Origin: an uncultured Pelagibacteraceae bacterium
GTDB taxonomy: Bacteria; Pseudomonadota; Alphaproteobacteria; Pelagibacterales; Pelagibacteraceae
Assembly (NCBI GenBank): GCA_902598015.1
Contig: CACJZT010000001.1
Coordinates: 1-64,000 of the forward strand
DNA: 64,000 nucleotides
Direction: 5' to 3'
Shown here: positions 16,936 through 25,845 of the stretch, in pieces
How positions within the stretch are numbered: the first letter of the stretch is position 1
Layout of the letters: each line of letters begins with the position of its first letter
Notes under the pieces: model-generated
What the model was told of the DNA's origin: nothing
Seen by the model: the letters and a program-made list of their open reading frames with translations, nothing else
Database searches by the model: none
Program-made: the position numbers and the translations under genes

Positions 16936-18369
16936 ATGTTAGATAAAAAAAAGTTTTATATCAATGGCAAATGGGTTGAGCCAGTAAATAAGAACGAATG
17001 TGAAGTTATTAATCCATCAACAGAAGAAGTTTGTGCAATTATAAGTCTTGGAAGTTCTGATGATACAAATGCTGCAGTCAAAGCTGCAAAATCTGCATTT
17101 GAGACATGGAAAGAAACTTCAAAAGAAGAAAGGTTAAATTTATTAGAAAAATTATTAAAAATTTATAATTCTAGATGGGATGATATGACTGATGCTATTA
17201 CTACAGAGCTTGGTTGTCCTAAAGATTGGTGTTCAGCTAATCAAACATCTTCTGGCGCAGGTCATATAGAAGACTTTATAAAAAGATTAAAAGATTTCGA
17301 ATTCGAACCAGGCTTTGATAAAGGATCTACTAATCATATTGTATATGAGCCAATTGGAGTTTGCGGATTAATTACACCTTGGAATTGGCCTATAAATCAA
17401 ATTGCTTTAAAAGTAATTCCAGCTTTTGCTACTGGATGTACAATGGTACTTAAGCCATCTGAAATTGCACCATTGTCAGGAATGCTATTTGCAGAGATGA
17501 TAGATGAGGCTGGATTTCCAGCTGGAGTGTTTAATCTAGTGAATGGAGATGGACCTGGTGTTGGCACTGACTTATCAGGACATCCTGATGTTGATATGGT
17601 TTCATTTACAGGATCCACTAGAGCTGGAAAATTAATTACAAAGAATGCTGCTGAAACTATAAAAAGAGTTTGTCTTGAACTTGGTGGTAAAGGCGGAAAT
17701 ATTGTTTTTGCTGATGCATATCCTGATGCAGTTAGAGATGGCATTAGAAACGTAATGAGTAATTCGGGTCAATCCTGTGATGCTCCAACTAGAATGCTTG
17801 TTGAAAAATCAATTTATAAAAGAGCTGTTGAAGAAGCTGCAGACGAAGCTAATAAAATTAAAGTTGATCTTGCTTCAAAAGCTGGTGATCACATAGGACC
17901 TGTAATTTCAAAAACTCAATTTGATAAAATTCAGAGTTTAATAAATAGTGGAATTGAAGAAGGTGCTACTTTAGTAGCAGGTGGTCCTGATAAACCTGAA
18001 GACTTAAAGAAAGGTTATTTTATTAAACCGACGGTATTCACTGATGTTAATAATAATATGAGAATTGCTAAAGAGGAAATATTTGGACCAGTATTGTCAA
18101 TAATTCCTTTTGAAAATGAAGAGGAAGCTATCCAAATTACAAATGATACAGAATATGGATTAGGAAACTATTTACAAACAGAGGATAAAGAAAAGGCAAA
18201 AAGAGTCTCAAAAAAATTAAGATCTGGAATTGTGTATGTAAATCATAAAGCAGCAGACTCTGGAACTCCTTTTGGTGGCTATAGACAATCCGGAAATGGA
18301 CGTGAGGGTGGAACCTGGGGATTGCATGAATATCTAGAGGTAAAAACTATTACTGAATGGAAAAATTAA
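16936..18369 (+). CDS. NAD(P)-dependent aldehyde dehydrogenase
   Basis: A 477-residue aldehyde dehydrogenase from the ATG at 16936 (MLDKKKFYINGKW). A longer form from 16885 would begin inside the promoter. The catalytic cysteine is in NSGQSCDAPTRML and the general-base glutamate in CLELGGKGG. The cofactor site has PWNWPINQIALK and SFTGSTRAGKLI. Such enzymes oxidise betaine aldehyde, succinate semialdehyde and similar aldehydes. It heads a plus-strand operon with a VOC protein, a homocysteine methyltransferase and MsrA. The gene upstream on the other strand is EutA-like, so an aspartate-semialdehyde or related role in ectoine breakdown (DoeC-like) is conceivable but not shown. Confidence 0.92.
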   Translation: MLDKKKFYINGKWVEPVNKNECEVINPSTEEVCAIISLGSSDDTNAAVKAAKSAFETWKETSKEERLNLLEKLLKIYNSRWDDMTDAITTELGCPKDWCSANQTSSGAGHIEDFIKRLKDFEFEPGFDKGSTNHIVYEPIGVCGLITPWNWPINQIALKVIPAFATGCTMVLKPSEIAPLSGMLFAEMIDEAGFPAGVFNLVNGDGPGVGTDLSGHPDVDMVSFTGSTRAGKLITKNAAETIKRVCLELGGKGGNIVFADAYPDAVRDGIRNVMSNSGQSCDAPTRMLVEKSIYKRAVEEAADEANKIKVDLASKAGDHIGPVISKTQFDKIQSLINSGIEEGATLVAGGPDKPEDLKKGYFIKPTVFTDVNNNMRIAKEEIFGPVLSIIPFENEEEAIQITNDTEYGLGNYLQTEDKEKAKRVSKKLRSGIVYVNHKAADSGTPFGGYRQSGNGREGGTWGLHEYLEVKTITEWKN

Positions 18370-18370
18370 A

Positions 18371-18751
18371 ATGCTTGGTTATGTAATGGTAGGAACTAAT
18401 AACTTAGAAAAAGCAATAATTTTTTATGATGAAGTCTTAAAAGTTTTAAATCTAGAAAGAAATTATAAAGATGAAGTTTGCGCTGGTTACACAGAAAAAA
18501 ATGGCGATGGAACTATAGAGTTTTATGTGACCAAACCTGTCAATATGAAAGAGGCAACAAATGGAAATGGAACGCAAGTTTCATTTATTACATCATCAAG
18601 AAATATAGTTGACAAGTTCCATGAGATTGGACTTAAGGCAGGTGGAAAAAGTGAAGGAGCTGGAGGTGAAAGACCAGAAGGTTCTGGAGTTTACTATTCT
18701 TATATTCGAGATCTTGATAATAATAAAATTTGTGCTTTCACAAACAATTAA
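18371..18751 (+). CDS. VOC (glyoxalase/bleomycin-resistance) family protein
   Basis: A 126-residue single VOC-fold protein, starting 1 bp after the dehydrogenase stop and ending in a TAATG overlap with the next gene. MVGTNNLEKAIIFYDEVL at the N-terminus and YSYIRDLDNNKICAF at the C-terminus are the two beta-alpha-beta motifs of the fold. Many members bind a divalent metal and act on glutathione adducts or as small isomerases or lyases, but no specific activity can be read here. Co-transcription with an aldehyde dehydrogenase suggests a role in handling a reactive carbonyl. Confidence 0.82.
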   Translation: MLGYVMVGTNNLEKAIIFYDEVLKVLNLERNYKDEVCAGYTEKNGDGTIEFYVTKPVNMKEATNGNGTQVSFITSSRNIVDKFHEIGLKAGGKSEGAGGERPEGSGVYYSYIRDLDNNKICAFTNN

Positions 18752-19662
18752 TGTCTTACACTATAATTCAAGAAAAAATCGATCAAGGAAAAATTATTTT
18801 ACTTGATGGAGGTATTGGTGCTGAGCTTGAAAAAAAGGGAGCTAAAATGGATAAAAACCTTTGGTGTGGAAAATGTTCGGTAGATAGCCCAGGATTTCTA
18901 AAAGAAGTTCATGAAAATTATATTGATGCAGGAGCTGATGTTATTACAACAAATACTTATGCTACAACTCCAATTTCTCTTAGAAAACACGGATATGAAG
19001 ACTCAATTGAATTATTTAATAAACAAGCAGTTAAAATTGCAAAACAAGCAATTGATAATTCAAAAAAGAACATCTGTTTAGCAGGAAGTGTTTCGAGTTA
19101 TGGAAGTTTTCTTAAACTTGGAACAAAGAACATGAAGCCATGTTTTAATGAACAGATTAAAATTTTATCAAATGAGGGTGTTGATTTAATAATTTTAGAA
19201 GCAATGACATCTCAAGCAGAAATCGTGGAGACTATGCTTGAGTGTTCTTCAAATATAAAGTTACCTGTTTGGCTTTCTATTTCCTGTGTAATAGATCAGA
19301 ATACAAAAAATATTACACTTGGCTATGATGATGTGAAGAATAAAACTGAAATTTACGAGGATTTAGAAGAGTCTTTAAAAAATTTTAGTAAATTGCATAA
19401 GGGGCCAATTTTAATTGCTCACTCAGATATTAAAACAACGAGTGCAGCTTTAGACACTGCATTAAAAAATTATAATGGAGTTATTGGTGCATACCCTAAC
19501 AAAGGTTATTACGAAAAACCAAATTGGAAATTTGTGGATGATTTTTCACCCAATGATTATTTGGAAGTTGCAAAAAAATGGGTTAGCAAAGGTGTAAAAA
19601 TTGTTGGTGGTTGTTGTGGTATAGGAGTTAAAGAGATAAAAGCTGTTTCAATTTTGAAGTAA
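18751..19662 (+). CDS. Homocysteine S-methyltransferase family protein (copy 1)
   Basis: A 303-residue zinc-dependent methyltransferase of the BHMT/MmuM family. The ATG at 18751 overlaps the VOC stop by one base (TAATG), which fixes the start. It has ILLDGGIGAELEKKG at the N-terminus, ADVITTNTYATTP, and the zinc ligands in SISCVI and IVGGCCGIG at the C-terminus. The family moves a methyl from S-methylmethionine, glycine betaine or related onium donors to homocysteine, giving methionine. With betaine and DMSP-type genes elsewhere in the window, an onium methyl donor is plausible. A second, less similar copy lies at 21306-22289 on the other strand. It is followed by msrA. Confidence 0.88.
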   Translation: MSYTIIQEKIDQGKIILLDGGIGAELEKKGAKMDKNLWCGKCSVDSPGFLKEVHENYIDAGADVITTNTYATTPISLRKHGYEDSIELFNKQAVKIAKQAIDNSKKNICLAGSVSSYGSFLKLGTKNMKPCFNEQIKILSNEGVDLIILEAMTSQAEIVETMLECSSNIKLPVWLSISCVIDQNTKNITLGYDDVKNKTEIYEDLEESLKNFSKLHKGPILIAHSDIKTTSAALDTALKNYNGVIGAYPNKGYYEKPNWKFVDDFSPNDYLEVAKKWVSKGVKIVGGCCGIGVKEIKAVSILK

Positions 19663-19679
19663 TAATATATTGTAAAATT

Positions 19680-20135
19680 ATGAAAACTTTTATTGGTGGT
19701 ATTGGTTGTTTTTGGGACGAAACTAAATACGATGGTATAAAAGGAATATTATCTACCGAATGTGGTTACTGCGGAGGTGATGATCCTAATGTTACTTACA
19801 AAGCAGTTTGTGGTGGAGATACAGGCCACATAGAAGTAGTTAAAGTTCAATATGATGAAAATATTTTAAGCTATGAAGACATGGTCAGATTATTTTTTAA
19901 ACTCCATGACTCAACTCAAAAAAATAGACAAGGAACTTATGTAGGAATTCAATATCGTTCTGAAATATTTTATAATAATGATAATGAAAAAAATACAGCA
20001 GAGAAAATTTTAAAAGAGATGAATGATAAATTAGATGGAAAAGTTACTACAAAGATTTCCAAAGAAAAAAACTATTGTAAAGCAGAAGGCTATCATCAAA
20101 AGTACGAGAAAAATAAATCTCTTAAGTTTGGATAA
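19680..20135 (+). CDS. msrA: Peptide methionine sulfoxide reductase MsrA
   Basis: A 151-residue MsrA, somewhat shorter than the usual 170-210. The active-site motif is GCFWDE with the catalytic Cys10. The ECGYCGG stretch, YKAVCGGDTGHIEVVKVQYD, and FFKLHDSTQKNRQGTYVGIQ are all family blocks. It repairs S-sulfoxides of methionine in proteins. It sits 17 bp after a homocysteine methyltransferase, so this operon combines methionine making and methionine repair. MsrB is found separately at 57942-58310. Confidence 0.93.
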   Translation: MKTFIGGIGCFWDETKYDGIKGILSTECGYCGGDDPNVTYKAVCGGDTGHIEVVKVQYDENILSYEDMVRLFFKLHDSTQKNRQGTYVGIQYRSEIFYNNDNEKNTAEKILKEMNDKLDGKVTTKISKEKNYCKAEGYHQKYEKNKSLKFG

Positions 20136-20146
20136 AAAATACTAAT

Positions 20147-21304
20147 TTGAAAAAAATTATTTCAGAAAAAAATCCAGAATTAGTTACAAGAAAAGATAAT
20201 AAAGCTCAATGGAATCTCCCAAATAAAAGAAGGTTGGGTTTTAGAAATTTATATAAAATTAATAGATATGGAATATATCTTAGATCAGATTTTGTTCTAA
20301 AATTAAAAAAAAAAATTAATAAGAGAATTGGTAAATTATCTTCTGTAAAAAAATTAACTAAAAATAAAGCTTTTTGCTCTTTAATAGTTGGTAAAGATCA
20401 GGATATTTTATTCGAGCAGTACGCGAAGGACTTTTCTACAAATCAGCCTCAAACAATTATGTCAATTACAAAAATGTTTATACATTTATTTGTGGGAGAG
20501 CTGATAGACAGAAAACTAATAAACTTAAATAAGAAAATTTCATTTTACTTGCCAAAAATTGGCAGTGGTTATGCAAATGCAAAAGTAAAAGACGTTTTAG
20601 ACATGAACATTGTAAATCTATATAGCGAAGATTATACAAAAGCTTATTCGTCTTCATTTTTACATGAGCCTGTGGGAGGATGGAGATTGCCTATTAAAGG
20701 TAAAAACATTCAAAGCCAGGAACAATATTTAAATTCAATTAAATCTTTAAAAAGCAGAGATTTAAAAAATTATACCGATCTGGCGCATTATAAATCAGCT
20801 AATACTGATGTTATTGGGTTAATTGTAGAAAAAGTAAGTAAAAAAAGTTTAAGACAATGGTTGTTGGAAACAGTTGAAGCAACAGGATTTGAAGAAGGAT
20901 TGTATATAGGCACTGATAGATTTGGAACACCGTGGATGTCTGGAGGTGGAAGTTTAATTACAAGAGATTTTTTAAGAATGGGTTTACTTTTTTCTAGGTT
21001 TGGAAAAGGTATAAATGGAAAAAATATTGGTTCTAAAACTTTTTTGAGTAAAACTATTAATAGTGAGGGACCCAAATACATTCAATTATCTAAAGATAAA
21101 TTTGTCTGTTATGTTAATTCTTTAATGAAATGCGGTAACTGGATTGGTCACTCTGGGTATGGGGGCCAATTTTTAGGAATAAATTTGAAAACGAAAGTTG
21201 TGGCTGCTTTTTTTTCAGTCTTAGAGACTAAATCTGCAACAAATGAAAAATATAAAAAAGATATGGTAAATATGATAGACCAAATAATTAGTAAAGATTA
21301 CTAA
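20147..21304 (+). CDS. Beta-lactamase-fold serine hydrolase (class C / PF00144 type)
   Basis: A 385-residue protein with penicillin-binding-protein-like fold. The nucleophile motif SxxK is SITK, within TIMSITKMFIHLFVGELID. A Tyr-containing AHYKSANTDVIGLIVEKVS and IGHSGYGGQFLG give the second and third family motifs. The only fitting start is TTG 20147, 11 bp after msrA. No signal peptide is seen, so it is probably cytoplasmic. Members are esterases, amidases or D-amino-acid peptidases rather than true resistance enzymes. It ends 1 bp from the convergent homocysteine methyltransferase gene. Confidence 0.83.
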   Translation: MKKIISEKNPELVTRKDNKAQWNLPNKRRLGFRNLYKINRYGIYLRSDFVLKLKKKINKRIGKLSSVKKLTKNKAFCSLIVGKDQDILFEQYAKDFSTNQPQTIMSITKMFIHLFVGELIDRKLINLNKKISFYLPKIGSGYANAKVKDVLDMNIVNLYSEDYTKAYSSSFLHEPVGGWRLPIKGKNIQSQEQYLNSIKSLKSRDLKNYTDLAHYKSANTDVIGLIVEKVSKKSLRQWLLETVEATGFEEGLYIGTDRFGTPWMSGGGSLITRDFLRMGLLFSRFGKGINGKNIGSKTFLSKTINSEGPKYIQLSKDKFVCYVNSLMKCGNWIGHSGYGGQFLGINLKTKVVAAFFSVLETKSATNEKYKKDMVNMIDQIISKDY

Positions 21305-21305
21305 A

Positions 21306-22289
21306 TTAAGAAAATTTAGTTATTAATGATTTTAAATGTTTATCTGTGACGCCACAACACCCCCCAATAATTTTTACCTGATCGTCTATTAACTCAGAAC
21401 ACTTATCAACAAATTCAATTTCATTTTCAGTTATTAATGCCTGCATAGTACTAGTGTCAAATTTATGAATCTCTGGATAGAACATAATTGGCCCATTCCA
21501 ATTTGATTTTAAAACTTTCATTCCCTCTTTTGTATCAATAAACCAACTATGCATTATGCCATAAACATCTCCACCGATAGATTTGAGTGAATTAATTATT
21601 TCAGCAAAATTAATAATTTTATCTTCAGGAAGGAATTTTGGCTCATCAGGATATTTTAAAGGGTCATATATAATAGATCTCTCTTTTTCTGCTCTAAAAT
21701 TTCTACCTACTACGGTTTCATCAAATTTACTTATGCAGCAACTCAATCCAACCCAGACAGGCAAACCTGTTTCTAAAGCAGCATTTAACAAAATTTTAGC
21801 GTGATCAATATCTAAAAGCATTTCAAGAATAAGCACTTCGACTCCCTCTTCTTTTAATACCTTCGCTTGTTCTTTATAATTTTTTTCTTCTTTTGCAAAT
21901 GATGGTACAAATTTTGTGTCAGGTCTAAATTCATTTTCAGCCAAAGCTAAATATGTTGACATACTTCCAGCAATTTTAATTTTTTTTCCAGAATTTTTGA
22001 CTGCTTGTCTTGCTAACTTAACTGTATCAATGTTAATTTTTATAGTCTGATCTCCTAAATTTGAAGGCTCAAGACAATGTCTTGCAGTTCCAAAAGTATT
22101 GGTTGTTATCATATCACATCCAGCCTTTATATGACTTTCGTGTACTTTGATTACTATTTCTGGTGAGAAAACATTTGCTAAACCAGAAAAAGCTGGTCCC
22201 ATTTTTCCACCAAGTCTCTGAATTTCTGAACCTGTTCCACCATCTAAGAAGACTTTTTTTTTTGATTTCAATAATTCATTAATATTCAT
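21306..22289 (-). CDS. Homocysteine S-methyltransferase family protein (copy 2)
   Basis: A 327-residue paralogue of the protein at 18751. It begins KKVFLDGGTGSEIQRLGGKM, has CDMITTNTFGTARH, and the zinc cysteines are in GLSCCI and KIIGGCCGVTDKHLK. A 15-20 residue insert in the middle (KERSIIYDPLKYPDEP) separates it from copy 1. It would use an onium methyl donor to make methionine or another methylated product. It overlaps the DMT transporter stop by one base (TAATG), so the two are coupled. Having two copies within 3 kb suggests different donors. Confidence 0.87.
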   Translation of the reverse strand: MNINELLKSKKKVFLDGGTGSEIQRLGGKMGPAFSGLANVFSPEIVIKVHESHIKAGCDMITTNTFGTARHCLEPSNLGDQTIKINIDTVKLARQAVKNSGKKIKIAGSMSTYLALAENEFRPDTKFVPSFAKEEKNYKEQAKVLKEEGVEVLILEMLLDIDHAKILLNAALETGLPVWVGLSCCISKFDETVVGRNFRAEKERSIIYDPLKYPDEPKFLPEDKIINFAEIINSLKSIGGDVYGIMHSWFIDTKEGMKVLKSNWNGPIMFYPEIHKFDTSTMQALITENEIEFVDKCSELIDDQVKIIGGCCGVTDKHLKSLITKFS

Positions 22290-23191
22290 TAAGCTAACTT
22301 CTTCTCTGATTTTGGAACATATACAACTTCAATTACACCGCCAAGAATTATTAGAACACTTCCTAGTGTTTCTCTCCAACCAAAAGGTTCATTTGTTAAA
22401 ATACTAGCACTAACAACACCAACAATTATTTCAGCTAAAAATAAAATAGATGATAAGCCGGCTCCTAATTTACTTGGAGCCCAAAAGATTATTACACCTG
22501 TAGGAATAAAATAAAATATCGAAATAAGTAATAAAAAGGTGGACATTGACATGATAACATCCACTGATGGAACTGGTCCTAAATAATCAACTAAGAATAA
22601 CCCAATAGGTATACTTGCTAAACCTCCGTAAAAAAAGAATGTGAATATAATTGGAAAGACGCCATCTGTTTTAATTATTTCCATTCTAATTAAACCAGCA
22701 CCAAATAGTGCGCCTCCAGCAAGAGCCAACCAATCTCCTGCATTTTGAGGTAACGGAATTATATTCTCTTGACTGAATACAATCCATAAACCTCCTAGTG
22801 CTAAACCTAATGTGATTACCCTCTTCCAACCAAATTTCTTTTTTAAAAATATAATTTCAAATATTGTTGTCCAAACAGGTATCATGTAAAACATGATTAA
22901 TGCTTTAACTACATCAGTAAGAAGAAAGCTAAGAGCATAACAAACAAATCCACTTCCAACAAAAAAACCAGTGAGAGGAAATTCCAATCCAATAGACTTT
23001 CCTTTTATAACTCTCCAAATTGCGACTGGTGATAATATTAATATTCCAACTGCCATTTGGGATATTGTTCCCCAGCCACCAGTCAAACCTCCATCTTCTA
23101 GTATTCTTTGAGGTAACCAATAAATTCCCCATGAACCAGCGGCAATAGCTAATGCAAATGAAATTTTAAAATGATGAGGGTGTCTGGTCAT
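22289..23191 (-). CDS. EamA/DMT-family transporter
   Basis: A 300-residue membrane protein with ten hydrophobic segments arranged as two EamA repeats. ALIMFYMIPVWTTIFEIIFLKKKFGWKRV ends the first repeat and ILTNEPFGWRETLGSVLIILGGV ends the second. Such transporters export amino acids, nucleosides or other metabolites. It lies 2 bp downstream of the amidase and overlaps the homocysteine methyltransferase by 1 bp. It may export a product of these enzymes, or import a substrate; the family does not tell. Confidence 0.88.
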   Translation of the reverse strand: MTRHPHHFKISFALAIAAGSWGIYWLPQRILEDGGLTGGWGTISQMAVGILILSPVAIWRVIKGKSIGLEFPLTGFFVGSGFVCYALSFLLTDVVKALIMFYMIPVWTTIFEIIFLKKKFGWKRVITLGLALGGLWIVFSQENIIPLPQNAGDWLALAGGALFGAGLIRMEIIKTDGVFPIIFTFFFYGGLASIPIGLFLVDYLGPVPSVDVIMSMSTFLLLISIFYFIPTGVIIFWAPSKLGAGLSSILFLAEIIVGVVSASILTNEPFGWRETLGSVLIILGGVIEVVYVPKSEKKLA

Positions 23192-23193
23192 TA

Positions 23194-24606
23194 TTATTGC
23201 ATTAATTTTGGTTTAAATTTTGAAAAGTTAAAAATTTCTTCATAAGAATTGGCAAAGTTAATTACTTTATTATCTTCTTTAACATTTGCTATAATCTGCA
23301 TTCCCATTGGTAGCCCTTTATTATTAAAACCTACTGGAATAGATATAGTTGGCAAACCAAGCAAACTTGATAATGTATAGACTTCCATATATCTATGATA
23401 AGTGTCAATTTTATTATTATTGATAAATTCAGGATTATTTAGGTTCTTTTCAAACGGAAATAATTGAGCCGAAGGTAATGCTAAAAAATCATAATGTTTA
23501 AATAGGTTTTGAATTTTATCCATATATTTATTTCTAATTTCTATTGCTTTTAAAACATCGTTTGTTTCAATGCTTTTCCCTTTTTTATATTCCCAATATG
23601 CTTGGGAAGGTAATTCATTTAAATTTTTTAAATTATATAACAAAAAGTTTTCATATAATGTTTTGGCTCTTAATGTTGTCCAAGAATACCATAATTCTCC
23701 TGAGTTAATTTCAGTTTTTAAATTTTCAACACTTAAATTATTTGACTGTAATTTTTTTAAAATATTTTCACATAAGTCTACAATTCCATCTTCATACTTA
23801 TATTGTTCGTTTAGATCAATGCACCATCCAATTTTTAAATCTGAAAGTTTTTTATTATTTAAATGTTTAAGATCGAAAGATAATTTATCCTTTACATTCT
23901 TCCCTTTTATATAGTTAAATAAAAATTCCATGTCATTGGGAGTCCTAGCAAAACATCCAGTTGTAGATATTAAAGGAAAATCTTTTAAATTTTTAATTTC
24001 AAATCTATCTTCTGCAATCGCACCAGGTGTTGGTCTTAATCCATAAATATTTGCAAATGCTGCTGGGTTTCTACAAGATCCCATCATATCTGTACCATCT
24101 GCAAATGGAATTAAATTTGCTGCAACAGCTGCTGCTGCACCACCAGAAGACCCTCCCGCTGACTTACTATAATCATAAACATTGGAGGTGGCTCCATAAA
24201 CTCTGTTAGTAGTATGACAACCAACAGCAAATTCAGAGAGATTTGTTTTACCAATTAAAATTGCGTTTTTTTTATAATTATCTACTAATAAAGAGTTCTG
24301 TTTTGGGATATTTTTTAATAACTCTTTATATCCATAACAAGTTACCTCATTTTTAATATCAAATAATTCTTTAACAGCAATTGGAAGACCATAAATATCA
24401 TCTTTATCATTATCACTATTAAAATTTTCATCTTTTAATTTTGCTTCTTCAGTAATTTTTGTTTCATCTATATGTGAAATAATAGCATTTAATTTTGGAT
24501 TGAATTTTTTTATTCTATCTAAATAGAAATTTAGTACCTCTAATATTTTAATTTCTCTTTTTTTTATTTTTGAAATTATTTGATGGACAGAAAAATTCTC
24601 AAGCAC
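23194..24606 (-). CDS. Amidase (amidase signature family)
   Basis: A 470-residue amidase with the Ser-cisSer-Lys triad. The lysine is in PIAVKELFDIKN, the cis-serine in SAGGSSGGAAAAVAAN, and the nucleophile region is DGTDMMGSCRNPAAFANIYG, where most members have GTDTGGS. The start is GTG 24606, 10 bp after the Fe-alcohol dehydrogenase stop. It hydrolyses an amide to acid and ammonia; aryl, fatty or carbamoyl amides and Glu-tRNA are all handled by the family. There is no GatB or GatC beside it, so a tRNA role is unlikely. Position between an alcohol dehydrogenase and an exporter suggests small-molecule catabolism. Confidence 0.88.
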   Translation of the reverse strand: MLENFSVHQIISKIKKREIKILEVLNFYLDRIKKFNPKLNAIISHIDETKITEEAKLKDENFNSDNDKDDIYGLPIAVKELFDIKNEVTCYGYKELLKNIPKQNSLLVDNYKKNAILIGKTNLSEFAVGCHTTNRVYGATSNVYDYSKSAGGSSGGAAAAVAANLIPFADGTDMMGSCRNPAAFANIYGLRPTPGAIAEDRFEIKNLKDFPLISTTGCFARTPNDMEFLFNYIKGKNVKDKLSFDLKHLNNKKLSDLKIGWCIDLNEQYKYEDGIVDLCENILKKLQSNNLSVENLKTEINSGELWYSWTTLRAKTLYENFLLYNLKNLNELPSQAYWEYKKGKSIETNDVLKAIEIRNKYMDKIQNLFKHYDFLALPSAQLFPFEKNLNNPEFINNNKIDTYHRYMEVYTLSSLLGLPTISIPVGFNNKGLPMGMQIIANVKEDNKVINFANSYEEIFNFSKFKPKLMQ

Positions 24607-24616
24607 TTAATTAAAC

Positions 24617-25807
24617 CTATCTTGCTTGTCTAATACTCTCTAAAACTAAAGTCTTGACCTCATCTAATGATGCCTTTTTAGGATTTTGTCCATAAGCTTG
24701 GTCTAACATTGATTTCTTTGCTATTCTCTCTTGGCAATCTTCTGGCACTCCTAATTCATTTAATCCTTTAGGGATTTTTAATCTATCTAGAATTATATTT
24801 AAGTTGTCTTGAAAACTTTCAATTGAATGGTTTTCAAATTGCATAGCCTCTGACATTCTTTTTACTTTTTCTTCTAATCCAGGTAAATTATATTTCATGA
24901 CTGCAGGAAGTATAATTGCATTAGTCAATCCATGATGTGTATTGTATTCAGCACCAACCATGTGCGAAATTGCATGAACTAAACCTAGGCCTTTTAAGAA
25001 AGCTATTCCACCCAAATAAGATCCAATAATCATTCCTCCTCTCGCTAAAAGATTATCAGGTTCTTCGACAGCTGCATAAAGTGATTTTGAAATTAAATTT
25101 AAACTTTCTAATGCAGAACCATCACAAAGTGGATGAAACATAGGAACACTATAACCTTCAATTGCATGTATCATTGCATCTATACCTGTCCAAGCAGTAA
25201 GATTTGCTGGTAATTTTAAAGTTAGCTCTGGATCTACTAAAGCTAAACATGGTCGGGCATCTGGATGCCATAAACAAAATTTCATTCCTTTTTCAAGATG
25301 AGTGACCATGGCAGTGACTTCTGTTTCAGCACCTGTTCCTGCTGTAGTTGGAATAGTAATTATTTTTGGAAAAGGATTTTCCATAGTTAGTTTTGGCGGC
25401 TCTTTTTCAAATTCAAAATCCCATAAAGGCACACCGCTATCAACTGTAAGAGAAATTGCTTTTCCTCCATCCATTGCACTTCCACCGCCTATTGCAATTA
25501 TTGCATCATGATTGCCTTCACGAAATTTTTTACATCCAGAATCTATTTCATCATCTCTAGGATTTGGCGATATATTTGAATAAATATCTGATTTGATTTT
25601 TGAGTCATTAAGTAAATTTTGTAAATCACTTATAAATGGTAAATTTACACTACCACTATCAGTAACGATTAATGCATTATTTATTTTAAAATTTTTACAA
25701 AACTTTCCAATTTCTTTAAATCTTCCAGGTCCATAAGCTGTAAAAGTTGGGAATGTCCAATCCTGATTATTTAATAAAAATTCTTCATTAAGCTTAAAAT
25801 TTTGCAT
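24617..25807 (-). CDS. Iron-containing alcohol dehydrogenase
   Basis: A 396-residue group III (Fe) alcohol dehydrogenase. The NAD site is IAIGGGSAMDGGKAI, and TIPTTAGTGAETEVTAMV follows. Metal ligands lie in GIDAMIHAIEGY (Asp, His), GLGLVHAISH and NTHHGLTNAIILP (His). It interconverts an alcohol and an aldehyde or ketone; relatives act on ethanol, butanol, 1,3-propanediol, lactaldehyde or hydroxyacid-oxoacid pairs. It is the first gene of the minus-strand run ADH-amidase-DMT-homocysteine methyltransferase. A 38-bp divergent spacer separates it from the next DMT gene. Confidence 0.92.
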   Translation of the reverse strand: MQNFKLNEEFLLNNQDWTFPTFTAYGPGRFKEIGKFCKNFKINNALIVTDSGSVNLPFISDLQNLLNDSKIKSDIYSNISPNPRDDEIDSGCKKFREGNHDAIIAIGGGSAMDGGKAISLTVDSGVPLWDFEFEKEPPKLTMENPFPKIITIPTTAGTGAETEVTAMVTHLEKGMKFCLWHPDARPCLALVDPELTLKLPANLTAWTGIDAMIHAIEGYSVPMFHPLCDGSALESLNLISKSLYAAVEEPDNLLARGGMIIGSYLGGIAFLKGLGLVHAISHMVGAEYNTHHGLTNAIILPAVMKYNLPGLEEKVKRMSEAMQFENHSIESFQDNLNIILDRLKIPKGLNELGVPEDCQERIAKKSMLDQAYGQNPKKASLDEVKTLVLESIRQAR

Positions 25808-25845
25808 AATATTTTAAAAACTTATACTAATTTCAATATTATTAA

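Noticed and set aside
16885-16938. Longer aldehyde dehydrogenase start at 16885
   Set aside because: It would begin inside a good promoter (TTGAAT-18-TATAAT), and the extra 17 residues match nothing in the family.
17397-17744. Antisense frame of 115 codons inside the aldehyde dehydrogenase
   Set aside because: Shadow of the conserved dehydrogenase; composition is that of reversed coding sequence.
20788-21081. Antisense frame of 97 codons inside the serine hydrolase
   Set aside because: Shadow frame without motif or ribosome site.
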